Counted from the first letter of the stretch, positions 16,771 to 25,523 are shown. The stretch: DNA of 61,051 nt from Candidatus Thiosymbion ectosymbiont of Catanema sp. Cochon2018 (GCA_011392765.1 WYCW01000007.1:1-61051), one strand, 5' to 3'. Notes: a model not told the origin generated them from the sequence alone. Translations and numbers: made by a program.

Positions 16771-19344
16771 TTATTGATAGTTTCGGAGACGCCGCTTGAT
16801 ATCCGCACGCTGCTTTGGGGTCACTTCTGTTCCCCCGAGGTCGAGCGATTGTAGGTTGGAGCAGGCGGCCAGGGGGCTCAGATCGCTCACCTGCGTTCCC
16901 CTGAGGTTGAGCGATTGGAGGTCAACGCAGGTTCCCAGCGTACTGATATCCGAAAGGCCAGGTAGCGACGATAAGTCCAGCTCAGTCATTCGCGCAAATG
17001 TGGATTTGACATAGGCCTCGGGATCGTGAGCAACCAGGTAGGAGGCGACAATCTGCCGCCGCACGCCGGCGCGCTCATCATCCGGATAGGCGCCAAGGGC
17101 GTCGTAGGCCAGCTCCGTACCGATCAGGGCCAGGGCTCGCACGCTGGCGGCGGCTTGATCGACCGTCATCGAGCGGGGATCGGTTAGATGGGGCACGGCC
17201 AGGTCGCCGGCTGCCGCCAATTCCTTTGCGTCTGTCAGATTCCGTGGCGGCAGAATCCGTTCGATCCGCTTCCCGACCTCCTCCTCGATCTTGGAGGCCG
17301 CATCCTGGGTGGCGACCAGGACCTCGAGACCGGCCACCGCAACCAGGTAGAGGGCGTGCCGGCGCGTTGGATCGTGATCGCCGCAGTCGAGCAATCCCTG
17401 GAGCAGGGATTCGGCCCGGTCCGGCGGCAGCAGGCCCGTAGCCAGAATGACGACCTCCCGCCACTGGACGTCGTGTGCATTCTTCGCCAATAAGCCGAAG
17501 TCCTTTCCTTGGATCGCCCCCTTGGCGGCCAGGTATTCCTGGAAGGTGCGGTGGGGAAAATCGATCTTTTGGTGGGCCTGCTGGCGGATGATCCCGATCC
17601 GGTGCAGGAAGAGTTGCATGACGTCTGCCCCCGTTGCCGGTGGCTTGTCGCCGCGCAGCCGTTGGTAGGCCCGTTCGAATCGGTTCCTGGCCTCCTCCGG
17701 CGTTGCCGTGGTCTTCCCGTTGCGGATCATCCACCAGGCGAAGTCCTGGAGCAGGCTCTCCTTTTGCCGATCCGAGAGGTCCAGGTAATCGGTCGCGGCG
17801 ACCTCCCGCTCCTCGTCGCGCCGGAAGAACATGTCGATGCAGGAGCGATAGAGCTCGATGCGGTCGGAGGGGAGGTTCTTGACCCGCTGCCGGTGCAAGG
17901 CGCACAGAAGGGCGCACAACAGGGGACTGGTCGCAAGGCGATGGATGGCGGCGTTCTGGCCGAGCTTGGCCTTCAGGGAATCGGTAAGCGCCAGGACCTT
18001 CGCCTTTTCTTCTTCGTCGGGCATGCCCTGGGCCACCGCCTGATGCCAATGCTCGATGAAGGTGTGGATGTCGCTGCGGGCCATGTCCTGGAGCTCGGCG
18101 TCGACGAATGCGTCGGCGTCGAGCCAGCCCTCCTCGGCGGCGTGCGGACGGGATGTGACCACATAGCGGGCCTTCGGAAACACGCCGATCAGATCCCGCA
18201 GCCAAGCGCGGACCTCTCTTCGCTGGCTTGCAGACGCCTCATCGAGCCCGTCGACCAGGACCAGCGCCTTGCCGGACTCGAGCCTGTCGTGGACCCAACC
18301 GGCCGGGGTCTGACCGCTGAGGGCGGGCGACGCCTGGTGAGGAAATTCCTCGGGCTTGGGGAGCGGGGTCTCGGAGAAGTGGCGTAGCTTGATCAGGAAG
18401 GGCACGCACTCGTTGCAGGGCTTCAAGCTGCCTTCCAGGCGCCGTGCGGCGGCGAAGACCGCGAACCATTGCAGCAGGGTCGTCTTGCCGGAGCCAGCGG
18501 GGCCGCGGATGAATAGTCGCCGGTGGGCGGCGAGGGCCTGGTCGGCCGGGACCGAGTCGCGGAGCTGCTCGGAACCGGGGCCGGAGCGAAAACGGGGGCG
18601 CTCGATCATGAGGGTGACATAGGCGATGCTGAGGTTGTAGCGCTTGTTGGTCTCCTGCAGGTCGACGCCGAAGAGCTCGAGCTGGTCGTATCTGCGTACG
18701 CAGGCGTTGCGGTAATCGGACTCGAAGGCGTCCGCTTGGTCGACGACGACGCGGTTGATGCCCTCGACGACCTGTTGCGCCATGTTGCCGGTGCGCTGCA
18801 ACAGCTCGGCGTTTATGCGTTCCTCGAAGCGCGGGAAGTGCGAGGCCATGTCGACGATGAGCTGCGAGGCGTGGGAGAGGATGCGGCGGTAGATCTGCTG
18901 TTCGGCCGCTGCGAACAGGCGGTTGTCCGGGTCGCGTCCGGCCAGGGCCGGGCTGCCGCCAGCGGCGCCGGTGCGGCGCAGGAAATACTCGACGAGGGCG
19001 CCGTCGTCGAGGTTGTGCGCGACCAGGATCTCGGCATCGATGGGGGTGCGCGCCAGGGTCTCGGCGGCCGCGTTGGCGATCAGGCCCAGGCGCTCCTCCG
19101 GGATGTCGCCGGCTTCCCGGAGCAGGACCTGGTGGATGCTGTCGCCCGCCAGATCACGGATTTTCTGACCGAACAGGGTCTCGGTATCGTTGCGTCTGAG
19201 CAGATCGGGGATCTTCTTGATCAGAAGCCCGCTCAGCTCGCCGGCACCGGCGGCGGCGATCTCCTGGTCCTTGAGCCACATCTTGAAGGTCGCTTTGGCG
19301 ACGGCGGTACCGATGCCTGTGATCAGGGTTTCGAGGAGGCCCAT
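16771..19344 (-). CDS. NACHT NTPase with leucine-rich repeats (NLR-like defence protein)
   Basis: An 857-residue STAND ATPase. Residues 1-260 form a helical N-terminal region of the kind found in bacterial NACHT proteins. The NACHT core has Walker A RGPAGSGKTT (about 280-289), Walker B ALVLVDGLDEAS (about 360-371) and sensor YVVTSRPHAAE. Then comes a helical region with RTFQEYLAA, and at about 790-845 leucine-rich repeats (LDLSSLPGLSDISTLGTC, LQSLNLRGTQVSDLSPLAAC, LQSLDLGGTEV). Bacterial NACHT proteins of this kind act in anti-phage defence by sensing an intruder and oligomerising. No separate effector domain is recognised. It lies alone, flanked by MITE debris. Confidence 0.85.
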   Translation of the reverse strand: MGLLETLITGIGTAVAKATFKMWLKDQEIAAAGAGELSGLLIKKIPDLLRRNDTETLFGQKIRDLAGDSIHQVLLREAGDIPEERLGLIANAAAETLARTPIDAEILVAHNLDDGALVEYFLRRTGAAGGSPALAGRDPDNRLFAAAEQQIYRRILSHASQLIVDMASHFPRFEERINAELLQRTGNMAQQVVEGINRVVVDQADAFESDYRNACVRRYDQLELFGVDLQETNKRYNLSIAYVTLMIERPRFRSGPGSEQLRDSVPADQALAAHRRLFIRGPAGSGKTTLLQWFAVFAAARRLEGSLKPCNECVPFLIKLRHFSETPLPKPEEFPHQASPALSGQTPAGWVHDRLESGKALVLVDGLDEASASQRREVRAWLRDLIGVFPKARYVVTSRPHAAEEGWLDADAFVDAELQDMARSDIHTFIEHWHQAVAQGMPDEEEKAKVLALTDSLKAKLGQNAAIHRLATSPLLCALLCALHRQRVKNLPSDRIELYRSCIDMFFRRDEEREVAATDYLDLSDRQKESLLQDFAWWMIRNGKTTATPEEARNRFERAYQRLRGDKPPATGADVMQLFLHRIGIIRQQAHQKIDFPHRTFQEYLAAKGAIQGKDFGLLAKNAHDVQWREVVILATGLLPPDRAESLLQGLLDCGDHDPTRRHALYLVAVAGLEVLVATQDAASKIEEEVGKRIERILPPRNLTDAKELAAAGDLAVPHLTDPRSMTVDQAAASVRALALIGTELAYDALGAYPDDERAGVRRQIVASYLVAHDPEAYVKSTFARMTELDLSSLPGLSDISTLGTCVDLQSLNLRGTQVSDLSPLAACSNLQSLDLGGTEVTPKQRADIKRRLRNYQ

Positions 19345-19712
19345 GGCGGTGCTGGCGAGTCCTTGGCGAGAATTTCGGGGACAATATGCTTATCTTCGGG
19401 CATTAAGCGTCCAATAACGGCGCTTCGTCCAGGTTTATGTGGTATTGCATAGGCGGCTCCGCTTGCAACTGAGACGAAAAGGCCCGCTTGTGCGGGCCTC
19501 TCAGTCTAGCAGAAGGTGCTGTCGGCGCTACTTCGCCGCCAACTCGTCCAGCTTCTTCGCGGAAATAATCTACCCATTGAGCGCCGCGTCCTTGGCGTTT
19601 GATACTCTATTTGCCTATATGGTGAAAGCGGCCGGGAAAGCCAGGGCCGGGGCTTGGTTTGTTTTTGGCCTTGACCAGGAATTGAGTAGACTGTCCGTTT
19701 TGGGGTAAGACC
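19345..19712. other. Gap: vapB 5' fragment, terminator, otherwise no gene
   Basis: At 19424-19450 (minus) lies GGAGCCGCCT followed by ATGCAATACCACATAAACC, which encodes MQYHINLDE, the same start as the vapB at 16305. This is a second truncated 5' copy. A hairpin terminator follows at 19477. I see nothing else up to the antitoxin at 19713. Confidence 0.55.
19477..19503 (-). terminator. Rho-independent terminator, minus strand
   Basis: Read on the minus strand: GGCCCGC-acaa-GCGGGCC followed by TTTTCG. The 7-bp GC stem, tetraloop and T-run would stop leftward transcription coming from the DUF262/HipA side before the NACHT gene. Confidence 0.65.
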
Positions 19713-19913
19713 ATGCAACCAATCCGTCAGATCCTCGAAGAGGCCCCCGATGCGATTCCTGTCCCCGAAGAATTCAGGCATCGACGCATCGAGTTGATCA
19801 TTTGGCCGCTCGGGGATAGACCTAAGGAAACGAAGGCAACACCCAATTTCAAGATCGCCCAGGTCGAGCGAATCGATATCCCACCAAGGGAAGAGCGCAA
19901 TGCCCGGCGGTAG
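19713..19913 (+). CDS. Small antitoxin of a PIN pair
   Basis: A 66-residue protein (MQPIRQILEEAPDAIPVPEE) with a strand-rich N-terminus (RRIELIIWPL) and a C-terminal tail (FKIAQVERIDIPPREER) of the type that wraps the toxin. It overlaps the PIN gene by 14 bp. No close family is named here; position and size make it the antitoxin. Confidence 0.65.
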   Translation: MQPIRQILEEAPDAIPVPEEFRHRRIELIIWPLGDRPKETKATPNFKIAQVERIDIPPREERNARR

Positions 19914-20307
19914 CTTTATCGACACCAACATCTGGGTATATGCTCACTTGGAAGCTCCAGGGGATCGCCGACACCGAATTGCATACGATCTGGTCACCGC
20001 GCTCGTGGACGGTGTCATTAGCCCTCAAGTGACCGCAGAATACTATGCCGTCATGCTGCGGGCCGGCCGTGAAGATGCATGGATTCAGGACAACCTATCC
20101 CTGATGTTGGAATATGCCCGGTGTCAGCCCCACGACGAAAGACTGATCCGACGCAGCTGGGGCATCCGAAACCGATATGGGTTCTCGCCGTGGGACTGCC
20201 AGATCCTTGCTGCCGCTCTGGAGTCCGGCTGCTCAACCCTTTACACAGAGGACCTTCAACACGGTCAACGTGTTGACGGCCTGACTGTTGTCGATCCTTT
20301 CAAATAG
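19900..20307 (+). CDS. VapC-type PIN ribonuclease toxin
   Basis: 135 residues. The PIN acidic residues are visible: Asp in SFIDTNIWVYA, Glu in VTAEYYAVML, Asp in FSPWDCQILAAALESGC and Asp in LYTEDLQHGQ. The length is standard. It should cleave RNA when freed from the antitoxin encoded just before it. It is intact and co-translated with its partner. Confidence 0.82.
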   Translation: MPGGSFIDTNIWVYAHLEAPGDRRHRIAYDLVTALVDGVISPQVTAEYYAVMLRAGREDAWIQDNLSLMLEYARCQPHDERLIRRSWGIRNRYGFSPWDCQILAAALESGCSTLYTEDLQHGQRVDGLTVVDPFK

Positions 20308-20378
20308 TTAGAGGCCAATTACGAATTGAGAACGCCCCCTAGACAGCCTCTGAGTCGAAGCCCCGTTAGTTATGAAGC

Positions 20379-21176
20379 TCAATGAAGAAGCTGAGCGGTA
20401 CGTGCTTTCACGAAGCGCTCGATTTTTCCACACAGGTCAGGCCGGTCCGCGAGGCACGCCGCTGCGCGCGGCCACTCTTCGCGCACTTGTGCCGTAACCG
20501 TCTCGGCGACCGTGGCGAGCTCCGCCCTGGCCCCGAGCCGCTCGTCCAGTCGGGCGAATGCGGAGAGTCGTACTGCCTCGAAAAGTTTCGAGCCTCCGAA
20601 ACGCAATGCCATCGCTTCCGGACCTTCGATATAAGCAAGATCCGGAAAACCCGGGTCAGGGAGCTTGAGGATCCAGTCTCCCCCGTCGCCGATAGCCGGA
20701 ATAACCAACCGATCGCCTCGGGCCAGCAGGGAGAACTTGAGCCCGACCCCGGCCAGCGAAAAACGCCAGAGGGAGGCCGGTCCGTTTTCCGGTGTGGGCG
20801 GGGACGCTTCTCCTCCGGACATGTCGACGGGGGCGAGGTCCGGCGCGGGGAGGACCCGGATCGCTCCGGGCAGGTCGTGGCCGACCTGGGCGAGCAGGTC
20901 CTTTTCTCGGTCGATGGAGATGTGTTCCGCTCGGGCGATCCATTCTCGCAGGCGTCCTTCCGGTAGCAGATTGGAGAACCAGGGCGGCAGGCGCAGGTTG
21001 GCGCGGTGTCGCGCCTTGCGGTCCTCCTCGAAGCGGAGACCCAGCACCGGGCGTTCGGGGTCATTCCAGTAGTCGGGCTCGAACACGAACCGGGTCAGAT
21101 TGTCTCGCCGATGGAGGCGACCGATGATCCGCTCGTAGAGGTAGACGTGAAATTGTTGCTCACGCGAGTCGGTCAT
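20379..21176 (-). pseudogene. HipA-family kinase with the catalytic core deleted in frame
   Basis: 265 residues versus about 410-440 for HipA. The N-terminal half is normal: YLYERIIGRLHRRDNLTRFV, LPPWFSNLLPEGRLREWI, DLLAQVGHDLPGAIRVLP, SLAGVGLKFSL, WILKLPD. At YIEGPEAMAL it jumps to RFGGSKLFEAVRLSAF, which belongs to the C-terminal end. The RFDR, NxDxHxKN and DYDL-type segments of the kinase active site are missing. Reading frame and ends are kept, so it may persist as an inactive binding protein. ATG 21176 overlaps the preceding DUF262 stop by 17 bp. Confidence 0.8.
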
Positions 21177-22965
21177 CGCGCCCTTCCGCGGGGTCGTCGA
21201 GATCGTCGAGATCGAGACTGTCCAGGGGAGGCGTATCTTCGTGCTCCGTTCCCGCCATGCGCAAGAGGAAATCATCGACGATGCGCGCGATTTTTTCTTG
21301 GCGTTGCTCCAGGAATCTGATCTGGTCGTCGCGTGCCAGGGCAGCGACCAATGCCGGGTCCAGGGCATGGGATGCCAGGAAGGCCTGTTCGTCACCCCTC
21401 CCGTGTGGGAGGGTGTCGCAAAAGGCACCGGTCTTCACCCTTTGATCCCCTCTCCCCAACCCCTCTCCCGGCGGGAGAGGGGCTTTTGCGACACCCTCGT
21501 GCAGAGGCGGGGCAACCAGGAGCCTGTCCACCGGTTCCGGTAATTCCTCGTTGACTACGAAGATCCGATTCGCCGCCAGGGCCATATGACCCTCGGGCTC
21601 GCGTTTGAATATGGTACGGGCTACGCCTTTGAGTGTACCGTCGGGTAGAACAGCCTCGACAAGTCCCTCCCGTTCGTAAGGCTTCCCGGTGAACAAAGAG
21701 CGGGGGTGCAGATCCCACAGGGCGGCCAGGATGATGCGACTCCCGGCAACATTGGTGCGAAATCCGGTCAGTTTGGGATGGCGTAAACCAGCATCGATGG
21801 GGGCGTCCAGCAGTCGTTGAATGGATTCGGATTCCTCGTCGGTGGTGATGCGGTTCGCGAGTGCCTCCATAGCATTAGTCCAACTGGAACTGAAGGGTCC
21901 TGGACCGATCATTGCCGCCCGCCAGAACCAGCGACGCAAGAGGATGCGGTTGCGTGGGTGCGGTTCCGGAAAGTGGGCGAAGAACCGGGTCAGCACCACC
22001 AGCAGATAACGGTAAGGAAGGAAAGCGAAATGGGGGACGCTCGCATCCTCTTGCAGAAACTTCACTGCCCGGTATAGGGCCTGCTCCCCCTCCCGGTAGG
22101 CCTGCTCCGGGGTTTCGCCCTGGAAATCCCGCGGCTCGCGGGTGCGCTCGGTGGAGAACTCGGTGCGGATATCACGGGTCACATTGCCGCCGCGTCGCGC
22201 CAGCACCGCCCGTACCACCGTGTCATCGTCGAGCATTCCGAATCCGAGCCGATCCTGGATGGACTCCGCAATGCGTTGAAAGGGTAACGATGGCTCGTGA
22301 TCCCTCCCATACCCCGGATGCAGCGCCGAAAAGACCTCGGCACGGCTCAGGCGTTTGCCGTAATTGTTCATCCGGTCGAAGATGTCCCGCAGCACCGACT
22401 CGTCTTGCTGCTCCACCAGATAGGCGGGGACCTGGTATTCCCGGATGGCGCGGGTGATGCGGGCGGCCTCGTCGAGCTTTTCGCTGGCCTCCGGATAATC
22501 CTTGGTAAACCAGCGGATCAGGCGTTGCAGATCGAAGAGCACGGGCAAGGGCACTGTATAGCCGTCGTTTTCCCGCTGTCTCATGCGCACGAATTGCTGC
22601 TGGTTCAGATCGTAGGCAAGCCCGAAGCGCTCGGCTTGCGCCCCTATGTCCGATAAGGCATTTGCCAGACTGGTGAGTCGTTGCTGTCCATCCACCACCC
22701 ATAATCCGTCTTGAAACTCCTGGGTCTGAATGCGCAACGCCCCCAATCGAACCTCCGCCGCCGGCGCGGGGCGTGTCCACAGCAGCAGATTGCCGATGGG
22801 ATAGCCCTTGACGATGCTGTCGAACAGACGGCTCACGTCCTTCCACTGCCAGCGCAGGGGTCGCTGGAATTCCGGGATCCGCAAACGTCCATCCAGGGCG
22901 GCGGCAACCAGATCGACGACACTGAAGGTCTTTGCCGTGGGCTGTGAAATGGGGTGGTTTGCCAT
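21160..22965 (-). CDS. DUF262-domain protein (GmrS/ParB-like nuclease fold)
   Basis: 601 residues. The DUF262 signatures are clear: IPEFQRPLRWQWKDVSRLFD, KGYPIGNLLLW and VVDGQQRLTSL, the ParB-like/DndB-like fold seen in GmrSD and other defence or DNA-processing systems. The usual DUF1524 HNH half is not recognised. ATG 22965 (MANHPISQPTAKTFSVVDL) fits the family; 13 residues further upstream are also open. Near codons 495-530 (DNA 21405-21500) a palindromic repeat is inserted in frame (LPPGEGLGRG, TGAFCDTLPHGRG). The gene overlaps the hipA remnant. Role probably nucleotide-dependent nuclease or regulator; uncertain. Confidence 0.75.
   Translation of the reverse strand: MANHPISQPTAKTFSVVDLVAAALDGRLRIPEFQRPLRWQWKDVSRLFDSIVKGYPIGNLLLWTRPAPAAEVRLGALRIQTQEFQDGLWVVDGQQRLTSLANALSDIGAQAERFGLAYDLNQQQFVRMRQRENDGYTVPLPVLFDLQRLIRWFTKDYPEASEKLDEAARITRAIREYQVPAYLVEQQDESVLRDIFDRMNNYGKRLSRAEVFSALHPGYGRDHEPSLPFQRIAESIQDRLGFGMLDDDTVVRAVLARRGGNVTRDIRTEFSTERTREPRDFQGETPEQAYREGEQALYRAVKFLQEDASVPHFAFLPYRYLLVVLTRFFAHFPEPHPRNRILLRRWFWRAAMIGPGPFSSSWTNAMEALANRITTDEESESIQRLLDAPIDAGLRHPKLTGFRTNVAGSRIILAALWDLHPRSLFTGKPYEREGLVEAVLPDGTLKGVARTIFKREPEGHMALAANRIFVVNEELPEPVDRLLVAPPLHEGVAKAPLPPGEGLGRGDQRVKTGAFCDTLPHGRGDEQAFLASHALDPALVAALARDDQIRFLEQRQEKIARIVDDFLLRMAGTEHEDTPPLDSLDLDDLDDPAEGRDDRLA
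21405..21500. repeat. Palindromic repeat inserted inside DUF262 coding sequence
   Basis: GAGGGTGTCGCAAAAG at the left and CTTTTGCGACACCCTC at the right form 16-bp inverted ends around CCCTCTCCCGGCGGGAGAGG. The same words occur in non-coding DNA at about 35900-36110. Length and frame keep the gene open. Confidence 0.75.
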
Positions 22966-23054
22966 TGGAGTAGGGATAAAAAAATCCGACCGTATCACGG
23001 CCAATGAGCGGTACCGAATGACCGCGAATCTCGGTTCCGCCGGTATCCTAGTAC

Positions 23055-23340
23055 CTAACGAGGCTTCGCCTCAGACCGACGAGGCGTGACCAACCGCACC
23101 GAAGAACCACGGATAGACACGGATAAACACGGATCATAATCCATGTTTATCCGTGTCTGCCTCCGTGGTTCAAAGGATTTGCGATTCCTGCCCAACAAGA
23201 GGCAGAACTATTTTTGTGCAGCGAACAAACTTGACTCATTTGTAAAGATGTAGGTCCCTCAAGGAATCCTAGCGAGGCTTCGCCTCAGACCGACAAGGCG
23301 TGAGTTTTTTGTCAATGATACGATGCCATCAAGGAATTCT
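23055..23340. repeat. Family A units in reverse orientation (one complete, one truncated)
   Basis: The complete unit 23055-23272 carries yet another core: CACGGATAGACACGGATAAA against TTTATCCGTGTCTGCCTCCG. It shares CTAG at 23269 with a second copy cut short by the family D element at 23342. Confidence 0.8.
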
Positions 23341-23341
23341 A

Positions 23342-23484
23342 AGAGCCTGTCTAAAAAGACAGTCTCTTAGTACCCCTTTGTAGCTTTGTGCCTTTGTGTG
23401 ATGTTCTTCATTTCTCACACAAAGCCACGAAGACACGAAGAATTTTTCATTTTTAAATCAATGTGTTAGTTTTTAAACAGCCTC
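23342..23484. mobile_element. Family D MITE (143 bp), reverse orientation
   Basis: Same length and interior as 16578-16720 but inverted, flanked by TA. The ends are AGAGCCTGTCTAAAAA and TTTTTAAACAGCCTC. Confidence 0.85.
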
Positions 23485-23489
23485 TAAAA

Positions 23490-23770
23490 CCACGAATGGA
23501 CACGAATTACCGCAAATCATGATTCGTGTTGATTCGTGTTCATTCGTGGTTGATTGGTAGTGCACACAAAACTTGACTCAGGCGATCCCGTTTCATCTGA
23601 TTTTGCCGGTAAGGCCCCATCTCCTACGCCCAACCAGCCGTTGGAGAGCTTGGGGAGGTCGAAATCGGGATCGGGATCGCAATCGAAATCTCGATCCCGA
23701 TTTGTGCACTGCACAAAAAATTCACGCCTCGTAGGCTTAAGGCGAAGTCCAGTCTCGTTAGCTGATGGTA
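23490..23770. repeat. CACGAAT-word hairpin and a rearranged family A unit
   Basis: 23488-23555 is a hairpin of ACCACGAATGGACACGAATT words and their complement. 23562-23770 has family A pieces in mixed orientation: an inverted left end (ACTTGACTCA), an inverted GATCGG-type core, and a forward right end (GCACAAAAAATTCACGCCTC). Confidence 0.65.
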
Positions 23771-24104
23771 CAGGATTAACGGGATTTTCAGGATGAACAG
23801 GATTTTTTGTTGTGAAGGGCGCTTGCTGGTTTATCGGGCGTAGGAAAGGCTCTTTATGGATTCCGGACTGCTGACGATCATAGAGGGGCAAGCGGACCTT
23901 TTGGAGTGCGCCGTCAGAGCGGTGCGGCTTGATCGGACCCCAGTCGCGTGCATTACCAACAGCGATTGCCGGGACCCGGATGCCGGGTTCCACTCGCACC
24001 GCGGCGACGGCGCTTTCCCCTTGACCACAACGCCTATGCTCAGGACAGATGCATCGCTCAATCCAAAGCGGCGGCAGTCTTGTGCCATCTGGCCGACACC
24101 TCGG
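23771..24104. other. Gap with a family C left end; no recognisable gene
   Basis: At 23848 the 23-bp terminus of family C (GGCTCTTTATGGATTCC...) occurs without its partner end. The remainder up to 24104 has short frames on both strands that I cannot assign; it may be decayed coding sequence. Confidence 0.4.
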
Positions 24105-24314
24105 TTACACTAAGCGTCTTGGGTTCCGGTCGATACCGGGGTAAAGTTGCCGCCGCACTCCAAAGTCGCTCACGGACTCGACCAGGTCGTCGAATGCTGT
24201 TTTGATCTCGTCTTCAAGCTCCGGCTCGATCGTATAGACGTCGGTAAACTCGGCAAAGGCCCGGCGCCCGTAGCGACCGTGGTTGTTTACTCCGGGCACC
24301 CAATAGGTCTCCAT
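24105..24314 (-). pseudogene. 3' fragment of a type III restriction/DEAD-helicase-like gene
   Basis: About 69 codons: METYWVPGVNNHGRYGRRAF, FAEFTDVYTIEPELEDEI and a C-terminal tail. The YWVPGVNN..YGRWAFAEF pattern is what I recall from the extreme C-terminus of type III restriction-type DEAD/DEAH proteins. Everything upstream is replaced by pncC on the opposite strand, so it is a rearrangement remnant. Confidence 0.45.
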
Positions 24315-24318
24315 TCCC

Positions 24319-24813
24319 ATGACCGAACGGCTCGAAAAGCTTGCCGGAGAGCTGGGGCAGCGGCTTGAAGCCGCCGGGCTCATGCTCGCCACCGCCGAAT
24401 CCTGTACCGGGGGTTGGGTGTCCAAGGTAGTGACCGATATTCCCGGCAGCAGTGCCTGGTTCGACCGTGGCTTCGTGACCTACGATAATCTTGCCAAACA
24501 GGAGCTGCTGGGCGTTTCCGCCACTGCCATCGCCGACCATGGGGCGGTCAGCGAGGAGGTAGCCCTGGAGATGGCCCAGGGTGCCTTAAAACGCAGCCGG
24601 GCGGATGTGGCGGTGGCAATCACCGGCATCGCCGGGCCTGCCGGCGGCACCGAGGATAAACCCGTGGGCACCGTCTGCTTCGCCTGGATACGCGCAGGGC
24701 GGACACGCCTGAGCCAACGGGTGCGGTTCGCGGGCAGCCGCGAGGAGGTGCGCCACCAGTCGGTGCGCCTTGCGCTGGAACGTTTGCCTGAGCTGCTCGA
24801 GAGTAATGATTAG
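24319..24813 (+). CDS. pncC: Nicotinamide-nucleotide amidohydrolase (CinA C-terminal family)
   Basis: 164 residues, the stand-alone CinA C-terminal domain. It deamidates NMN to nicotinate mononucleotide in the pyridine-nucleotide cycle. Conserved blocks: TAESCTGGWVSKVVTDIPGS, FDRGFVTYDNLAKQELLGV, GAVSEEVALEMA and AITGIAGPAGGTEDKPVGTV. The length is exactly that of the stand-alone enzyme. In many gammaproteobacteria it precedes recA; here thpR follows on the same strand after a repeat. Confidence 0.93.
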   Translation: MTERLEKLAGELGQRLEAAGLMLATAESCTGGWVSKVVTDIPGSSAWFDRGFVTYDNLAKQELLGVSATAIADHGAVSEEVALEMAQGALKRSRADVAVAITGIAGPAGGTEDKPVGTVCFAWIRAGRTRLSQRVRFAGSREEVRHQSVRLALERLPELLESND

Positions 24814-24879
24814 CACGTGGATGCTCTCGACTACCGACCTGCCGGCAGGCAGGTAACATTGAGCGAGCAGGACCTTCAG

Positions 24880-24972
24880 GCAAGAATTAGCCGCAAATCA
24901 ACGCACATGGACGCAAATGATTCGTGAATCGATCTGCGTTGATTGGCGTTTGCCTTTGCGGCAAAAAAGAAT
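24880..24972. repeat. Hairpin of CGCAAAT-type words
   Basis: GCCGCAAATCAACGCACATG runs into ACGCAAATGA, then the complement (TCTGCGTTGATTGGCGTTTG, CTTTGCGGC). The architecture is that of the other ~10-bp-word hairpins, with a different word. Confidence 0.65.
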
Positions 24973-24983
24973 TCGAACGATGA

Positions 24984-25523
24984 ATGTCAACAGCTATTAA
25001 TCGCCTGTTCTTTGCGCTCTGGCCCGATGACCGGCAACGGACGGCGCTGACGAGGGTTCAGAAAGATCTACCGGACCATGGGGGCCGTAAGACGCATCCG
25101 CAAGATCTCCACCTTACCTTGGTCTTTCTCGGTGACCAGGATGCACAAGGGCGTGCCTGCGCGGAGGAGGTGGCTGGCCGGGTCCGGGGATCTCCCTTCG
25201 TTTTGAACCTGGACCACTGCGGCTGTTTTCCTCGGGCCCGGATCCTCTGGTGCGGTCCCTCGGAGCGGCCGCAACCACTGCCGGACCTGGTGCAGACCCT
25301 CAATGACGGCTTGCGGGGTTGTGGATTTCTCCCCGAACGGCGGGCCTTCACGCCGCACGTGACGCTGGCTCGTAAGGCGCGGCCGTTACCGGCGCGTGGG
25401 GTCGAGCCCTCGATTGTCTGGCCGGTCTCGGAGTTTGCCCTGGTGAGCGCACGGCCGGGACAATACCCCCGATACCGGGTGGAACGCAGCTGGTCGCTGC
25501 TTCCGTGGCGGCCTTCCGAGTGA
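24984..25523 (+). CDS. thpR: RNA 2',3'-cyclic phosphodiesterase (2H family)
   Basis: 179 residues. The two HxTx catalytic motifs are HLTLVFLG (about residue 43) and HVTLARK (about residue 126), which define the 2H phosphoesterase fold. It opens 2',3'-cyclic phosphates on RNA. N-terminus RLFFALWPDD is typical. It lies downstream of pncC on the same strand, separated by a hairpin repeat. The short word ATGAATGTCAAC occurs at both ends of the gene, which may be chance or a trace of movement. Confidence 0.9.
   Translation: MSTAINRLFFALWPDDRQRTALTRVQKDLPDHGGRKTHPQDLHLTLVFLGDQDAQGRACAEEVAGRVRGSPFVLNLDHCGCFPRARILWCGPSERPQPLPDLVQTLNDGLRGCGFLPERRAFTPHVTLARKARPLPARGVEPSIVWPVSEFALVSARPGQYPRYRVERSWSLLPWRPSE

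Noticed and set aside
17078-18205. 375-codon minus-strand frame inside the NACHT gene
   Set aside because: It is in another frame of the NACHT sequence with Arg/Gly/Pro-rich composition; shadow.
8000-23000. Integrated prophage
   Set aside because: No capsid, terminase, portal, tail, lysis or integrase genes are seen; the region is defence-type and toxin-antitoxin genes.
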